A stretch of DNA of 64,000 nucleotides. Origin: Archegozetes longisetosus. Taxonomy: Eukaryota > Arthropoda > Arachnida > Sarcoptiformes > Trhypochthoniidae. The notes beneath the pieces are model-generated. The model did not search any database, had not been told where the DNA came from, and saw only the letters and a list, made by a program, of their open reading frames with translations. The stretch is from assembly GCA_018873245.2 (NCBI GenBank), contig JAEMBT020000005.1, positions 4,016,001 through 4,080,000 on the forward strand, in the 5' to 3' direction. The position numbers were made by a program, and so were the translations under genes. This document shows, piece by piece, positions 45,401 through 57,200 of the stretch (the stretch's first letter is position 1; each line of letters begins with the position of its first letter).

Positions 45401-47646
45401 TTTTTTCTAAAAATACTCCATATGTTTATACTTTAATGTTTTTAAATCAAAAATAGTCATTCAATTTATAAAATGTATTTTTAAATTTACGCAACCGATT
45501 GTTTTCTTATTGAATATCTCAAGTTCTTTGTTCTAGTAATAGATCTGAAGTTCATTTACATTTAATATGAAGGTATGCAAAGAGATAAAGAAACAAAGTA
45601 AATAATCACAGTTTGGAATCAATTCAAAATCAATAAACAGATTACAATATCTAAAACTTGTTTATTCAATTAAAAAGTTCCTTAAAATCAGTTAAGATTA
45701 AGTGTCATTGTGATTATTTACAACTTGAAAATACCTGTTTCAACTTTAAGGCTAAAAATATTGCATTTCATTTAATCCTATGGAAAGTTAGTTAACAAAT
45801 TATTCGTTTATTCTCCAGTCAATCAAGTTAAAATGAAAGGCACGCAAAATATAAGTTTTTAGAAACATGAACAAAAATTCAATAGCAATTAAATAAGTAG
45901 AAGCAATGTATGGTTTAATAAAAACTCAATTTTAATTTCAAAATACTTAGTAGACGCATTAGTAAGAGATTTCAAACGATTTTAAAAGATCTAAAAGATA
46001 ACTTACGCTTTTAAAAGTGGTCTTAACGGTTTCTTCTACGATGAGTTCATCCTCTCCTAAAGATGATAGACTTGATGTACTGGAACAGATGCTTGTGATA
46101 GAATCTCTTCTCAAAAAAGAGGGCGATTGAGTGTTTGAGTTTAATAAATTTTCAATAGTCAGCGCTAGAACATTTGAGTTATCTGAGCATGGCTTCATCT
46201 CACTTCTCTGTTGGATCAGAACATTCATTGCATTTAATTCGATTCGATTCGAATAGTTAGACATTTAATATACACAACCTCTTCATAATGATTTGTGCTG
46301 TGGTCGCTTATGATAACACTCGGAGTTCCTAATGAAGGACATGAACCAGAACTTGGTTTCAATGTATGCGACCATATATTCGAATAAATCGATGACTTGC
46401 TCCTCAAATCCATGCTTGCATTAATCTCTGATTTGAATTTTGAACAACTAGAATCGAGTGAAAGAATATTTTCTTCGAAATCACATTCATTGAAAGGTAA
46501 TATAATGGCGGAATCAGAGCTGTTAGACCTGAGAATGACAAAATATAGCAATAGTTAATGCTTCAATAACAGATAACCGATAGGTTATCGAAGAAAGAAG
46601 TACTAGATTCATGTGTAAAGGATTATATAATAAGTACATAACACATTGTTCACTTACCTATAAGAACGACTTTTTTGATAATTATTTTTATCAAAATTTG
46701 AGGGCTCTTCAGATAAAGTAACTAGACTGCTGCACTTTGATATGCTCAATGAATGGCTTTCACCACTAATATCGATACTATCACAACAATTCCTATTATT
46801 GCATCCATTCTCCCATTGCTCTCCATCACCGCTTTCTGATAGCCGATCACTTTCTGACAACCGGTCAACACATTCTGACAACCGGTCACCACTTTCTGAC
46901 AACCGGTCACCACTTTCTGACAACCGGTCACCACTTTCTGACAACCGGTCACCACTTTCTGACAACCGGTCACCACTTTCTGACAACCGGTCACCACTTT
47001 CTGACAACCGGTCACCACTTTCTGACAACCGGTCACCACTTTCTGACAACCGGTCACCACTTTCTGACAACCGGTCATCACTTTCTGACAACCGGTCATC
47101 ACTCTTCGACACATCTACAGGACTAGAACCGTCACAAACACTCATCGAACTATTACAATAGTTAACACTTAAAGCATGTTGATTCACTAAACTATCCTTA
47201 TCATTAATATTGCTTTCACAATCATAATCATTTCGATCGAAACTATCAAATGAATCAATAAAAACATTTGTTTGAGAGTCAAGACTTTTCAAGTTTTGTG
47301 AGATTTTCGGAATCCTATCGACAGGGTCTTTACAAAGCAATTTAAAATTGTATTTTTCTTGAGCGTTCATATCAATCATTTTGAGTGGAAGTTTAGATTT
47401 GATATCATCTTGAGAAAAGGCACGATTAATGGTGTTTTTGGTATTGAAGAGATGAATTTGTTCGTCGGAAAAACACTTACGTAGTAAACCATAATGAAAA
47501 TTTGTAGATCGCAATGACTGTAATGACAAATCATTTTTATTTGGTGAAACAATCGCTAAATTTGAATAACTTCTTTCACACAAATGATTCATTTCTAATT
47601 TATCTCTTCTTTTTGATAGTTCAATACATTCACTTATTTTACACAT
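39411..47646 (-). CDS. Inositol-1,4,5-trisphosphate 3-kinase, long N-terminal form
   Basis: Nine exons: 47646-46658, 46528-46279, 46207-46007, 43530-43363, 41939-41840, 41778-41635, 40174-39795, 39730-39659, 39602-39411; 2496 nt, 831 aa, all phases agree. The catalytic part is unmistakable: calmodulin-binding segment [14 protein letters not shown] (about 537-550), YPWVQLAGH, then [19 protein letters not shown] with the PxxxDxKxG kinase motif at P632-G640, [41 protein letters not shown] and WLIDFAKT. It phosphorylates InsP3 to InsP4 and shapes calcium signals. Exons 1-3 encode a Ser-rich region with a DRLSESG repeat; they join the kinase exons phase 0 through a 2.5 kb intron. That linkage is inference: they could be a separate gene whose last exon I misassign. 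Exons 5-9 are firm. Confidence 0.85.
40185..41630. repeat. ITPK intron 6 with (AT)n microsatellite
   Basis: This ~1.46 kb intron between exons 6 and 7 is AT-rich. It carries a pure (AT)n tract at about 41000-41024. I see no other gene inside it. Confidence 0.7.
41985..42115. repeat. taacaacttta-type minisatellite in ITPK intron 4
   Basis: About 130 bp of tandem 14-15 bp units of the type tataacaactttg / taacagctttata, with 1-3 changes per unit. It lies in the intron between kinase exons 4 and 5. Confidence 0.8.
44128..44272. repeat. ~24 bp minisatellite in ITPK intron 3
   Basis: Six diverged copies of agttatgaacataacttgtgt, forming a self-complementary core (gaacataacttatgtagttc). On the + strand it happens to be open and would read as a YEHNLCS-type repeat; the position inside a reverse-strand intron argues against coding. 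Confidence 0.8.
46835..47105 (-). repeat. 21-bp coding minisatellite (DRLSESG) in ITPK exon 1
   Basis: About 13 copies of a 21-bp unit whose central 9-10 copies (46880-47070, unit ctttctgacaaccggtcacca) are identical on the + strand. Read on the reverse strand in the gene's frame each copy is GDRLSES. Period 21 keeps the frame when copies are gained or lost. Edge copies carry acc-to-atc or acc-to-aac changes (G to D or V), so the identical core is the recently expanded part. Confidence 0.95.
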
Positions 47647-50600
47647 TTTTCCGCTGACTTTCTCTCATCTTATCTTTCCTTAACCTAAATAACCAGAAAA
47701 ACTGAAAGCCTTAAGTTTAAACAATACAAAACCTTAAATTGAAACAATACAATACATTTTTAATTATTTTCTTAACTCCTACTTTTAGAGTCAACTTCCA
47801 AATAAGAATTTAATTGGAAATTGCTTTCTTTGCTTTAAATATTTGGTCGATTAAAGTATTAGGTATTAAAGATTAAATCGACTTGAAATGTAAAAAATTT
47901 ACAATTTATCAAAGAATCAAATAACTTCTATGATGTCATATGATGCGAAACACTTTTAAATATACAGTTGCATCAATTTTCCCAATCAAGTCATTAGAGG
48001 CTGATTCAAAGTTGTCTCAGTTCTTACGAAACATAAATCATACCATAGACATAAAATATAGGAAACCAGAAGATTCTAACAAATTATAAAATTCCCACTT
48101 ATCCCCAACAGTTATCAAATAGATACAATTAGAGTTTAAAAATAAATTCAGGTCATTCTTCAATTCACTCCGATTATAAATCACTTGAATTCAGGATAAA
48201 TATTCTAATAATAACTCTATTTCTACTTAACATTATTGTAAGATTCGATTCATCAGTTCATTCAATCAGTATATAACAACTTGCACAGATTGTCAAAGTT
48301 TGAATCAACCATTCACGCAACAAATAATATTATCTCTAACTTTCCAAATCCAAGTCAATTAAAATGACGGGTTTTTTCTCAACAAAGCCTGGAAAATCTT
48401 TTCGTAATATGGCTTTAAGCAGCCAAAGTTGAGCAATAAATGGTAGAAAAAACAGACATTCATCTCATTATGCATTCACGTAATACCAAGTGAAAGAAAG
48501 CGATTATTTATAACCAAATTTATCATGCAGTGGCGAGGCTAGTAGGGCTTTCTGGTGGTTGGACACCTCTAACCAAACCCCCAACTCAACCTCCAACTCA
48601 AATCTCTCCTTAGCTTGACGCAAAAGCTTCTATAGCTGAAGTGCCAACTTTCCTTAATTCGTTATAATCATCAAAAATTAAGTGTAATAAAAGTACTGTG
48701 CAATTCAAATTTTCAACTATCACGTAATAGGTTTTAACCGGGAAAGTATATACAAGATCATACTTAGTATGACCAGTGCGTCCCACTCTATTTTTAACTT
48801 TGTACACCTCTCCCCCCGCAACCAGCATTTCTAGCTACGCCATTCTTCTCAATACTATAGCTTTTATTGATCATATTGATTAAGATTGAGCTAGCATTCG
48901 ATTAACTAAGCATATAATTTGTCTTACATTAAAACACTTTCGAACAAATATGTCTTAAAATAGTATATGATTAAATTACATACTTCACGCAAGTTATAAT
49001 TAAGATAAACTAATAATTAATAGTATAACTGAGTTTCCTTCAGTCTGTCACGTAGATACTCTATTAAATTTGACTATATCTAAATTATTATTTCTCTCTC
49101 TATTCTGTTCAATCGTTTTTTCATTTGCCAAAATTAAAATACTGATCTCACTTTACTCGCACTATATCCTATCCTATCCTATCCTATCCTACCTTCATTT
49201 AGTGTCAATAACACTGCTGAGAAACCCCCATTACTTTTCAATTATTGAATATATTCCAAGTTTTGTCAATATTCATTATCTCAATAATACTCTTTAGTAT
49301 TCAATTAACTATTGTTACTTTCATTCAAACAGAAATGATTGAAAAGAGCACTAATAACTACTTTGATATAAAAAAACAAACTTGCAATTATTCAATCATT
49401 TATCACAATGATTTGTTTGACACAAATATAAGATTGAACATAAATATGTGAGTGACGTATTACAGCAAAATAATAGTGTACATCGAATTGAACTCTGAAT
49501 TAGATTGATGTGCGCTTCTAATACTATCTACTCTATCTCTACTCTCAGCTTAAATATGTTAAAATATGTTTTTTCTTTCAATCTCTACCCATTTGTCTAT
49601 TATATTCTACTAATGCTTATCTCTCTAAACTACTTTAATTCTACTCACTATTAGTTATCTATCATTTTAAATGAGTTTAACTCCGAAAAACAACAATACA
49701 ACTCAAACACTTCTCACCTGTTATTCAAACTAAACACAAATATTATAAATAATAGTCAATGAAATATTCGCTCATTTGCATTCATTTGTAACAATTTCAA
49801 AAGTGATTTGTTTTGCTTAATAACAAACACTTAAATAACCGAATGTTTATCCACTTTATAGGTGATGACAAACCACTTGTTGTTCACTTCAGACATCTAT
49901 TAATGCTATAATAGCATTGACTTAACTCTTACAGTTAAGCATTTAGTTATACTTTGCTTGTTTGACTCATGCGCCCTAATCATTCTTAATAGTACTTTTT
50001 CCAAAACCTTTCCATTAATCTATATTTTTGCTTCATTTTTTGGCAACTCATTCTAACGCTCTACGCTCATTAGCTATCATTTAAGTATCCATTCTTGCCC
50101 CAAATATTGCAACTTTTATTGGTTAGCTCCTTTTCAAGGACCGAAAACTAATACAACAAATTCGACTATTTTATGCGCTTTATTATTTCTATCCTAAACC
50201 CCCCTTTTTAATTAGTGAAAATTATGTTTTGTTTTTTTCATTACTAATTGATTTTTTTCATTACTAATTCACTTTTTCACTTTCAAATCAAATATCAGTT
50301 GCAAAATATCTCAGTTTTGTTATGACTTGAAATCAACTGAACTCCTAATGTATGTCACGATTAAATATGCCTAACATTCAAATCCATTAATCCTTATAGT
50401 CCTTAATTAATCCTCGCGGTGCTTACATTCATTAAAGTCAAATGTTTACTTTTTGATTAACTTACTCAGATCTGATAAAATGTTCCAAAAGTTTTCTCAA
50501 ATTTAAATTAAAATAGGTTTCTTATTTGATTTTATGAACTCCCAATCGACAACTATTTTCTTTAAAGTTATTAAAACTATTATGCAAAATATAGGTTAGA

Positions 50601-51161
50601 TCTTGTTTACACCAAATAACCGAATCTTTCAAAGTAGTTTACGATTGCAATATTTAGCTTGAGATCACTTTTGAAATTTCAGTCAAATATTTACACTTCT
50701 AAACCAAATAACTCTAACTTTAAGCTTATGAGCAGTTATTTTAAAGTTTCGTTTTTTAGTTATATAACTTTTGGCAAATCTTAAGCTCTAACATTGGTTC
50801 TAGTAAAAGTTTACTTGTCAGCACTAACTTTGTTTTTAGTTTTTTCAAGAATCAAAATAAATCAAGCAGTAGTTCAGATATTGCTGATATCTGTTTTTAG
50901 ATATTTGAAAGGAAATTTCATTTCACCACTTTATAGTTGGAAAATAAGTTACAAAAAGTTTGTAAAGCTTTAGATTTGGTTTATGTAAATAGAAACGTAA
51001 TGTTTGTAGAAACTATGCTATTATTGATATTTAGTTTCATCACATGGTGAGATCAGGTCGACTCAATTGTCAAACATTTTTAAACATTTAATTAATTTAT
51101 GTTGAATTAATTATGAAAATAACTTTTTTAGTTAAAACATAAACTAGAGTTAAATTCAAAA
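47647..51161. other. Intergenic between ITPK and POLR3F; TATCC microsatellite
   Basis: The left part should hold the ITPK promoter and the right end the POLR3F promoter. Apart from a (TATCC)n microsatellite at about 49167-49192 I see nothing defined. The region 49500-50800 is pyrimidine-rich on the + strand and shows only short chance frames. The reverse 72-codon frame at 48610-48828 has no recognisable similarity. Confidence 0.5.
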
Positions 51162-52299
51162 ATGGCGAATACAGAAGTAAAGCTTGAACAAAACGACGAA
51201 ACGGGTTCAAATTTGACGACAATTATGAATAAGTAGTGCTTATTTTGCATTATTTCTTGTATTTAGTTAACTAATCATTCAATATGTTTGCAAATTAATT
51301 GATAGTATCGTTGAGTTGTGTCGTGAGAGCGAGAAAGGAATAACTGAAAAAACGTTACAAATAGCAATGATAGGAGTGAGTCCTCTGGTCAGAGCCGATG
51401 CGGTCAACAAACTGCTAGGAATCGGAAAGATTGAGATTTGCAAACAAGGGGCTCAACTGTTATATAGAATCAAAGAGCAGTCAAAGGCCAAAGGTTGTCA
51501 TTCTTTGATACTTTTAACACAATTACTTTAACGTGAATATTCAACTGTATTCAGGATCTGATGATGAGGAAAGGATCGTTTATACAATCATTGAGAAAGC
51601 AGGCAATAAAGGCATTTGGATCAGAGACATCAGGTTTCAATCAAATTTATCTCAAACTCAATTAAATAAAGTATTGAAGAATATGGAAAGTCAGAAATTG
51701 ATTAAATCAGTCAAATCAGTGGCAGCTTCAAAGAAAAAGGTTTATATGATTAATGAGTTAGAACCCGATCGGTCAGTGACCGGTGGCTCCTGGTATAACG
51801 GAAATGACTACGAATCAGAGTTTATTGAGGTTTTGGGACAACAGTGTTTACGGTTTCTTTTAGAGAAGGTATACTTTTATTCCTAACCCAAACCATTGTA
51901 TTTAACTCAATAGCTTTTGCTCATTTCTTTCTACAGTCGAATTCAGCTAAAATAAATCAAAACAATCCAGTCTCACGTCGCAACAGTTCTTTTGTCACAT
52001 CGACTGAAGTTTGGAAGTTCATTAAAGATGTTGGCATTAGTAAAGTTGAACTTAGTATCGATGACATTGAAAGCATTCTCGACACACTTGTATTCGATGG
52101 AAAAGTCGAGAAACAGATAACAGCTCAGAATATGAATGATAGCTCTAATAAATTGTATCGTTCTATTGAATCTCTCGGTAGAGATACCGGATTTATGCGA
52201 ATGCCGTGTGGTATATGTCCTGTTTATAGTGATTGCTATGAAGGTGGACCAATAAGTCCTTCGAAATGTATTTATATCAGAGATTGGTTTGAAATGTGA
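51162..52299 (+). CDS. POLR3F: RNA polymerase III subunit RPC6 (C34)
   Basis: Four exons, 51162-51232, 51306-51493, 51555-51868 and 51937-52299 (936 nt, 311 aa; human 316), phases consistent. Tandem winged helices are visible: VRADAVNKLLGIGKIE then LLYRIKEQSKAKG, and NKGIWIRDIRFQSNLSQTQL with ESQKLIKSVKSVAASKKKVY, LEPDRSVTGG. The third part, RRNSSFVTSTEVWKFI, GISKVELSIDDIE and VFDGKVE, leads to a C-terminal Cys cluster CGICPVYSDCYEGGPISPSK followed by C, the C-x2-C-x5-C-x10-C iron-sulfur site of the human protein. RPC6 belongs to the RPC3/6/7 heterotrimer that contacts TFIIIB and helps open tRNA and 5S promoters. AATAAA lies 27 nt past the stop. Confidence 0.97.
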
Positions 52300-52325
52300 T
52301 TTTTGAAGTTATTTAGATAAATTTT

Positions 52326-52331
52326 AATAAA
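52326..52331 (+). terminator. Poly(A) signal AATAAA, POLR3F
   Basis: AATAAA 27 nt after the POLR3F stop codon; the gene converges on TBP, whose stop is 356 nt from the POLR3F stop, so both 3' UTRs share this short interval. Confidence 0.5.
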
Positions 52332-52654
52332 TGACGATAAATAACTATTTCGGAATCTGTCTCAAAGTTAATTTGATTAAAGTATGCATAGAGTTATCGA
52401 ATCCCTAATAAATATTGAACTTTTATATGAAAGACATGTAAGAATACATATTGAAATGCTTTTTATTTGTCGTTTGGTTCACTAAAAATTAAACATTTTT
52501 GAAACAATGGATTTCATAATTTCAAATTCACCTTAATTTAAAATGATATTACAAAACATCAAAATGGTTGATATAATGTTAAAATTCGATTAGAAGTCAA
52601 AACAGAGTAAATCTAAATCCAAAAGTATTTTAAATAGTTATGAAAGCGATAATA

Positions 52655-53723
52655 TTATTGTTTGCGAAATCCTTTAAGAATTGGATAAATGTTTTCGAAA
52701 GCTTCATATATTTCAGTTCGGACTTTTGCACCTGAAAAACATTAATACAGTTAGAAAATTATAATTTTTCAACTTTTGTTGACAACTAATTACCAGTTAA
52801 GACAACTTTTCCGGAAACGAAAATCAGAAGTACAATTCTAGGCTTGACCATTCGGTAGATTAGACCAGGAAATAATTCTGGTTCATAACTAGAGAACTGG
52901 CTGTGTGTCAACACGAGTCCTTCCAAACGAATGGGGAACTTGACATCACAACTTCCGACCATGTTTTGAATTTTGAAATCGGAAAATCTGGCCTATAATT
53001 AAGTTTAGGTCAAATTAGAATCAATCGAACCTTCTGAGAGAAAGCTACAATCTAGTTTACTTCAAATCCGAGCTTTTGTACAATACGAGCGTATTTTCTG
53101 GCAGCGAGTCTCGACTGTTCCTCGCTTTTAGCTCCCGTACAGACCATTTTTCCAGAACTGAATATCAGAGCAGTAGTCCTGGGCTCACGAATTCTCATAA
53201 TAACTGCAGCAAAACGTTTTGGGTTATATTCAGCATTACGTGCGTGTAATGCAATCTTTTTGAGATCTAGTCTACAGCCGAGGTTAACAGTCGACACAAT
53301 ATTCTGCAATTGAGGCACAATTCCAGGATCTGTTGAAACAGGAGTCACGGGTGTCATCGGTGTCATTGGCGTCATCGGACCCGAAGCGCCACCGCTCGTG
53401 AACAGTGATGGTGTGAACAATGAATTTGATGATGAACTGGTTGTCGTGGTCGTTGTCGTGCTGTTCGGTACGGATGGAGAAGCGGTTTGAATGACACTCG
53501 AAGCGACTGATGGAACACTTCGTTGTTGTGGTGTTGGAGGCATTGAACTGATGGATGACTGCAAGTTGTCGTGATGTGGAGGTTGTATTGGCGACGGCTG
53601 TACTAACTGGCTCTGAAGATATGCCAAGTGTTGCTCTTCTGCCGGATCGGGTCCATCATTATGAGGGTTACTGACCATTGATGGCAACACATTGTTTATG
53701 AAGGAATGATGCGATACGTCCAT
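52655..53723 (-). CDS. TBP: TATA-box-binding protein
   Basis: Three exons, 53723-53061, 52992-52794 and 52731-52655 (939 nt, 312 aa). The N-terminal ~130 residues are Pro/Ser/Gln-rich with a poly-Thr/Ser run and [13 protein letters not shown], without a long polyglutamine tract. The saddle core follows: [106 protein letters not shown] and [14 protein letters not shown], i.e. both quasi-repeats are complete. TBP nucleates TFIID, SL1 and TFIIIB. It is head to head with TPR (542 bp between start codons) and tail to tail with POLR3F. The core is near-identical to known TBPs; the start is the first ATG of the frame. Confidence 0.99.
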
Positions 53724-54265
53724 TTGAAAAGTTATTATATTTAAAGACTTATTTATTTATTTATATATAACAATATACAAAATTGTATTATTAATAAAAC
53801 CAATTCTTTTAAGTCTGTCAATTATAGAATTTTTAGTTTTAAGTCTGTTAATTATTAGATTTTATAGTCTTGACCAAATTGTCAAATATTTTTAATTTAA
53901 TACAAACAGTTTTCACTTCATTAGATTACTTAATTTATTGAACTCATAATTTTTCTAAATCAATAAATACTATTTATAACTGTATTTATATTCAAATCAG
54001 ATGTAAACACATTTTAGTTCAAATAAATTAATTGTAGATTAAATATTGGATTAAGAGTGAACTGTTAATAAAATACGTTGTCTTTAGAATTGATAGGATT
54101 TAAGTCATGCGCAAAAAGGAAAAAGTCGGTAGAAATGGCGCTTTTGTATCACAATGTGATTGTTTATTTTGGTTTTTATAACTATCATTTCGATTAATAC
54201 TTTCTTTATTCAAACAATAGTTAACAAATTTAAGCTTTTATTCATTTTCAAAATTTCAACTCAAA
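53724..54265. promoter_or_regulatory. Bidirectional TBP/TPR promoter interval
   Basis: 542 bp between the divergent TBP and TPR start codons must hold both promoters and 5' UTRs. It is strongly AT-rich; the only GC-richer patch, around 54105-54150 (catgcgcaaaaagg, gtcggtagaaatggcgc), is a reasonable place for shared core elements. No TATA box can be singled out. Confidence 0.55.
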
Positions 54266-57200
54266 ATGGGTGACAACAGCTTTAAGTGTTTAAGTCATAT
54301 ATTGACTGATGAAGAGATAAAACAGATCTCGAGTTATATCAGAATCAAATTGGAGTCACATTTAGAGGGGAAACAACTAGCAATCGATAATATGAAGAAT
54401 CAATTGGCCAGTAGTGCTGCCAATGCAGAGAAGAAGAATTTTGCTGTCGACCGAGAACTACAAAACGAAAAATCAAAGCTAAAAATGGCCGAAGAATTTG
54501 CGGAAAAACTTAAGAATCAGTTGAGAGAAGCTGAAGAAGCGCTTCAAAAATCTAGACATGACTATTATGAAACACTTCAGTGTAAGTATTGTTCGGTTTC
54601 TCTGATATCAGGAACCGATTTTGATTTTTAAAATAATTGAATTGATTTTTAAATTAATTAAATTTTTAACAATTTCTTAGGCAAAGAATCTCTGACTTAT
54701 GAGTTGAATGTAGTTAAGGAAAAGTTGGAAAGGTTCACGAATGAAAAGTTAGATTTAAGTGAATTGTTAGACAGAAGACTAGAGGAAATCAAAAACTTGC
54801 AGATGGAGATTAAAAATCTGAATTCAAAATTGCAATCGTATAGTGAGGGAAGAATTGAAACTACTATTAAAGCTGAAGAAATTGAATTAAGAATGCTTTC
54901 AATACAACATCAAGACATGAGAATGAATCAGGAAAGACAACTCTATCAAAAACAAATTGCTACTCTTAATGAAGAATTGAATCTAAAAGTTAATGAACTT
55001 CTGGCACTGAGGAGAGAAAGAGCGGTTCAGTTATTTGAGTTACAATCTAATTTAGAGCAAAAAACTGAAGAACACTCCAAATGTATCGAAGAAATCAAAC
55101 ATCTGAAACAAGTTGTTGATAAAAAAGATAAACATATCGATAGTTTGGCCACAAGAATAAGAGAAATGCAACAATACAGCGCTCAACTCGAAGAGGACTA
55201 TCAAAATGAGATAGCGGCTCAAAATAATTTGATTGAATTGCATAAACAATCGAGTCTTGATTTCAAGAAACGTAATGAAACTTTAGTTGAAACTATTGAG
55301 GAAATGCAAAAGTTATTACAAGCGGCACAACAGGCACACAGTGAACTCGAAACCACTTTCAATGAAAGTCAGACTAATCTTTCAGAACAAATTAATAAAT
55401 TAGCTGAAGAAAATAATGCACTGATTAAAGAATCGGAAGATCTGAAAGAGTCAATTGCAAATAGTTCTCGAGAGAATTTGGAGGCAGAGTTTGAGAAGCA
55501 GTACCCATTGGCTGCTACCACTAAAAAACTTTTAAAGAATAATATGAGTTTCACTCAAATATTCAATGAATTAGTTCGCGCGCAACAAGAACTGGAAGAC
55601 CAAAAGAGTGAGAATACTGTACTAAAAGAACATTTACGACAAGTTGCGTCTGAGGCTGAAGAAAACGCACCTCTTCTTCACAGAAAAATACAAGAACATC
55701 AAAGAGCACTTCAAAATATATCTGAATTACAGAATCAAATATCTTCGATGATCACAGATCGGGAGCAATGGCTTCTAGAGAAGGACACTTTGATTAGGAT
55801 GAATAAACAATTTGAAAGGGAAATTAAGAGATATGAAAACGAAAATATGGATTTAGCCAAACAAATACGAGCTTTGATTAAGAGTGTTCAGGAGGCGCGC
55901 GGATTCACTGTCTCTCATGAACAAGACTCTCAAATATCTTCATCTGATAATTATGTTCCTCAAGAATTGGTCACTTTTAGGGATATTGAAGATCTTCAGA
56001 CCAAAAATCAACAGCTTATGAATGCTTTGCGAGAAGTCAAAGAAAAGTTGGAAAAGTTTGAAGAAGAAAAAGGTAATGACCAAAGATATGCGCTTCAAAG
56101 AGATTTAGATGAAGCGTTAGTTCAATTGGAAAACTTGAGGGCGGAACGAAGACAACAAGCAGAAATGGTTGAGGCTTTAGTACAACAGAGAGATCTCTAT
56201 AAAATGATTGCATCTCATTCTAATGAGCCAAATCAAGTGCAACGATCACCCGTCGCATTTACTTCTTCACCATACAGTTCTGCAGCTCGTATTAATGTCG
56301 ATGAACATAACGAATTGAAGTCAAATTTAGACAAAATCACTAAAGAGTATGCAAACTTTCGTGAGGAGAGCTCCAAGCGCATGAAAGATCTAACAGGTGC
56401 TAATGAAAAATTTAGAGAAGAGATTTCAAGTGCTAAAATAGAAATGGCCAAGATTTCATCTGAATTAACTTTTACTCAGGAAAGACTTCAAATATTTAAG
56501 ACAAATATGGAACAATTTCAAAGAGAAAATGGATTATTGCGCGAACGAAACACTATTCTGAATGAAAATGTGAAAAAACATGAACAGAGCCTCGTTTTGA
56601 TGAGACAGGACGTTTTGTCAGCTAATGATAAACTGAATAGACTCGAGATAACAAATGAAAGTTTGAAAGCAGAAAGAGATTTATTTAGAAATAATGAGTT
56701 GAAACTTCTTCAAGAGAAAGAGATAATGATTCGTAATCAAGAGAATCAAAATAAACTCATTAATACTTTACAATCAGTTCAAAGCAATTTAAATAGAATG
56801 GAGAGCGATTCAATCAAGAATTTGAAATTGCAAAACGATAAATTGGAGAAAGAGTGCGCTTATTTGAAGAGTAGGTATGAAAAGGAAAGGGAGAGACATT
56901 CGGAGGCAAGTGCTGTGTGGGAAAAACATTCGCAAGACTTGCAAACTAGGATTGATAATGAAATTGAGAAGTACTTGAAAGTTCATCAGGAATTGACCGA
57001 ATATCAGGCAAAAGCCCAACAGTTGGAAAATGAATTGAATTCATTGAAGATGGGACAAAATCAGGCAACAAGTGTTGATATTAGTTCTTCAAATGAATCT
57101 CTTAGAGCACTTCAGTCACAGATAAGTGTAATGCGTGAACAATACACCGAAGCACAAAATGAAATCAAACTTTTAAGAGACAAACTAAATAATGCCCATA

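Noticed and set aside
46742-47161. Forward 139-codon frame rich in LSDNRSP and reverse frame rich in QKVVTGC
   Set aside because: Both are by-products of the 21-bp repeat; the DRLSES frame belongs to a spliced gene.
48610-48828. Reverse 72-codon frame MLVAGGEVYKVKNRVG
   Set aside because: No family resemblance and no splice or UTR support; possibly repeat-derived.
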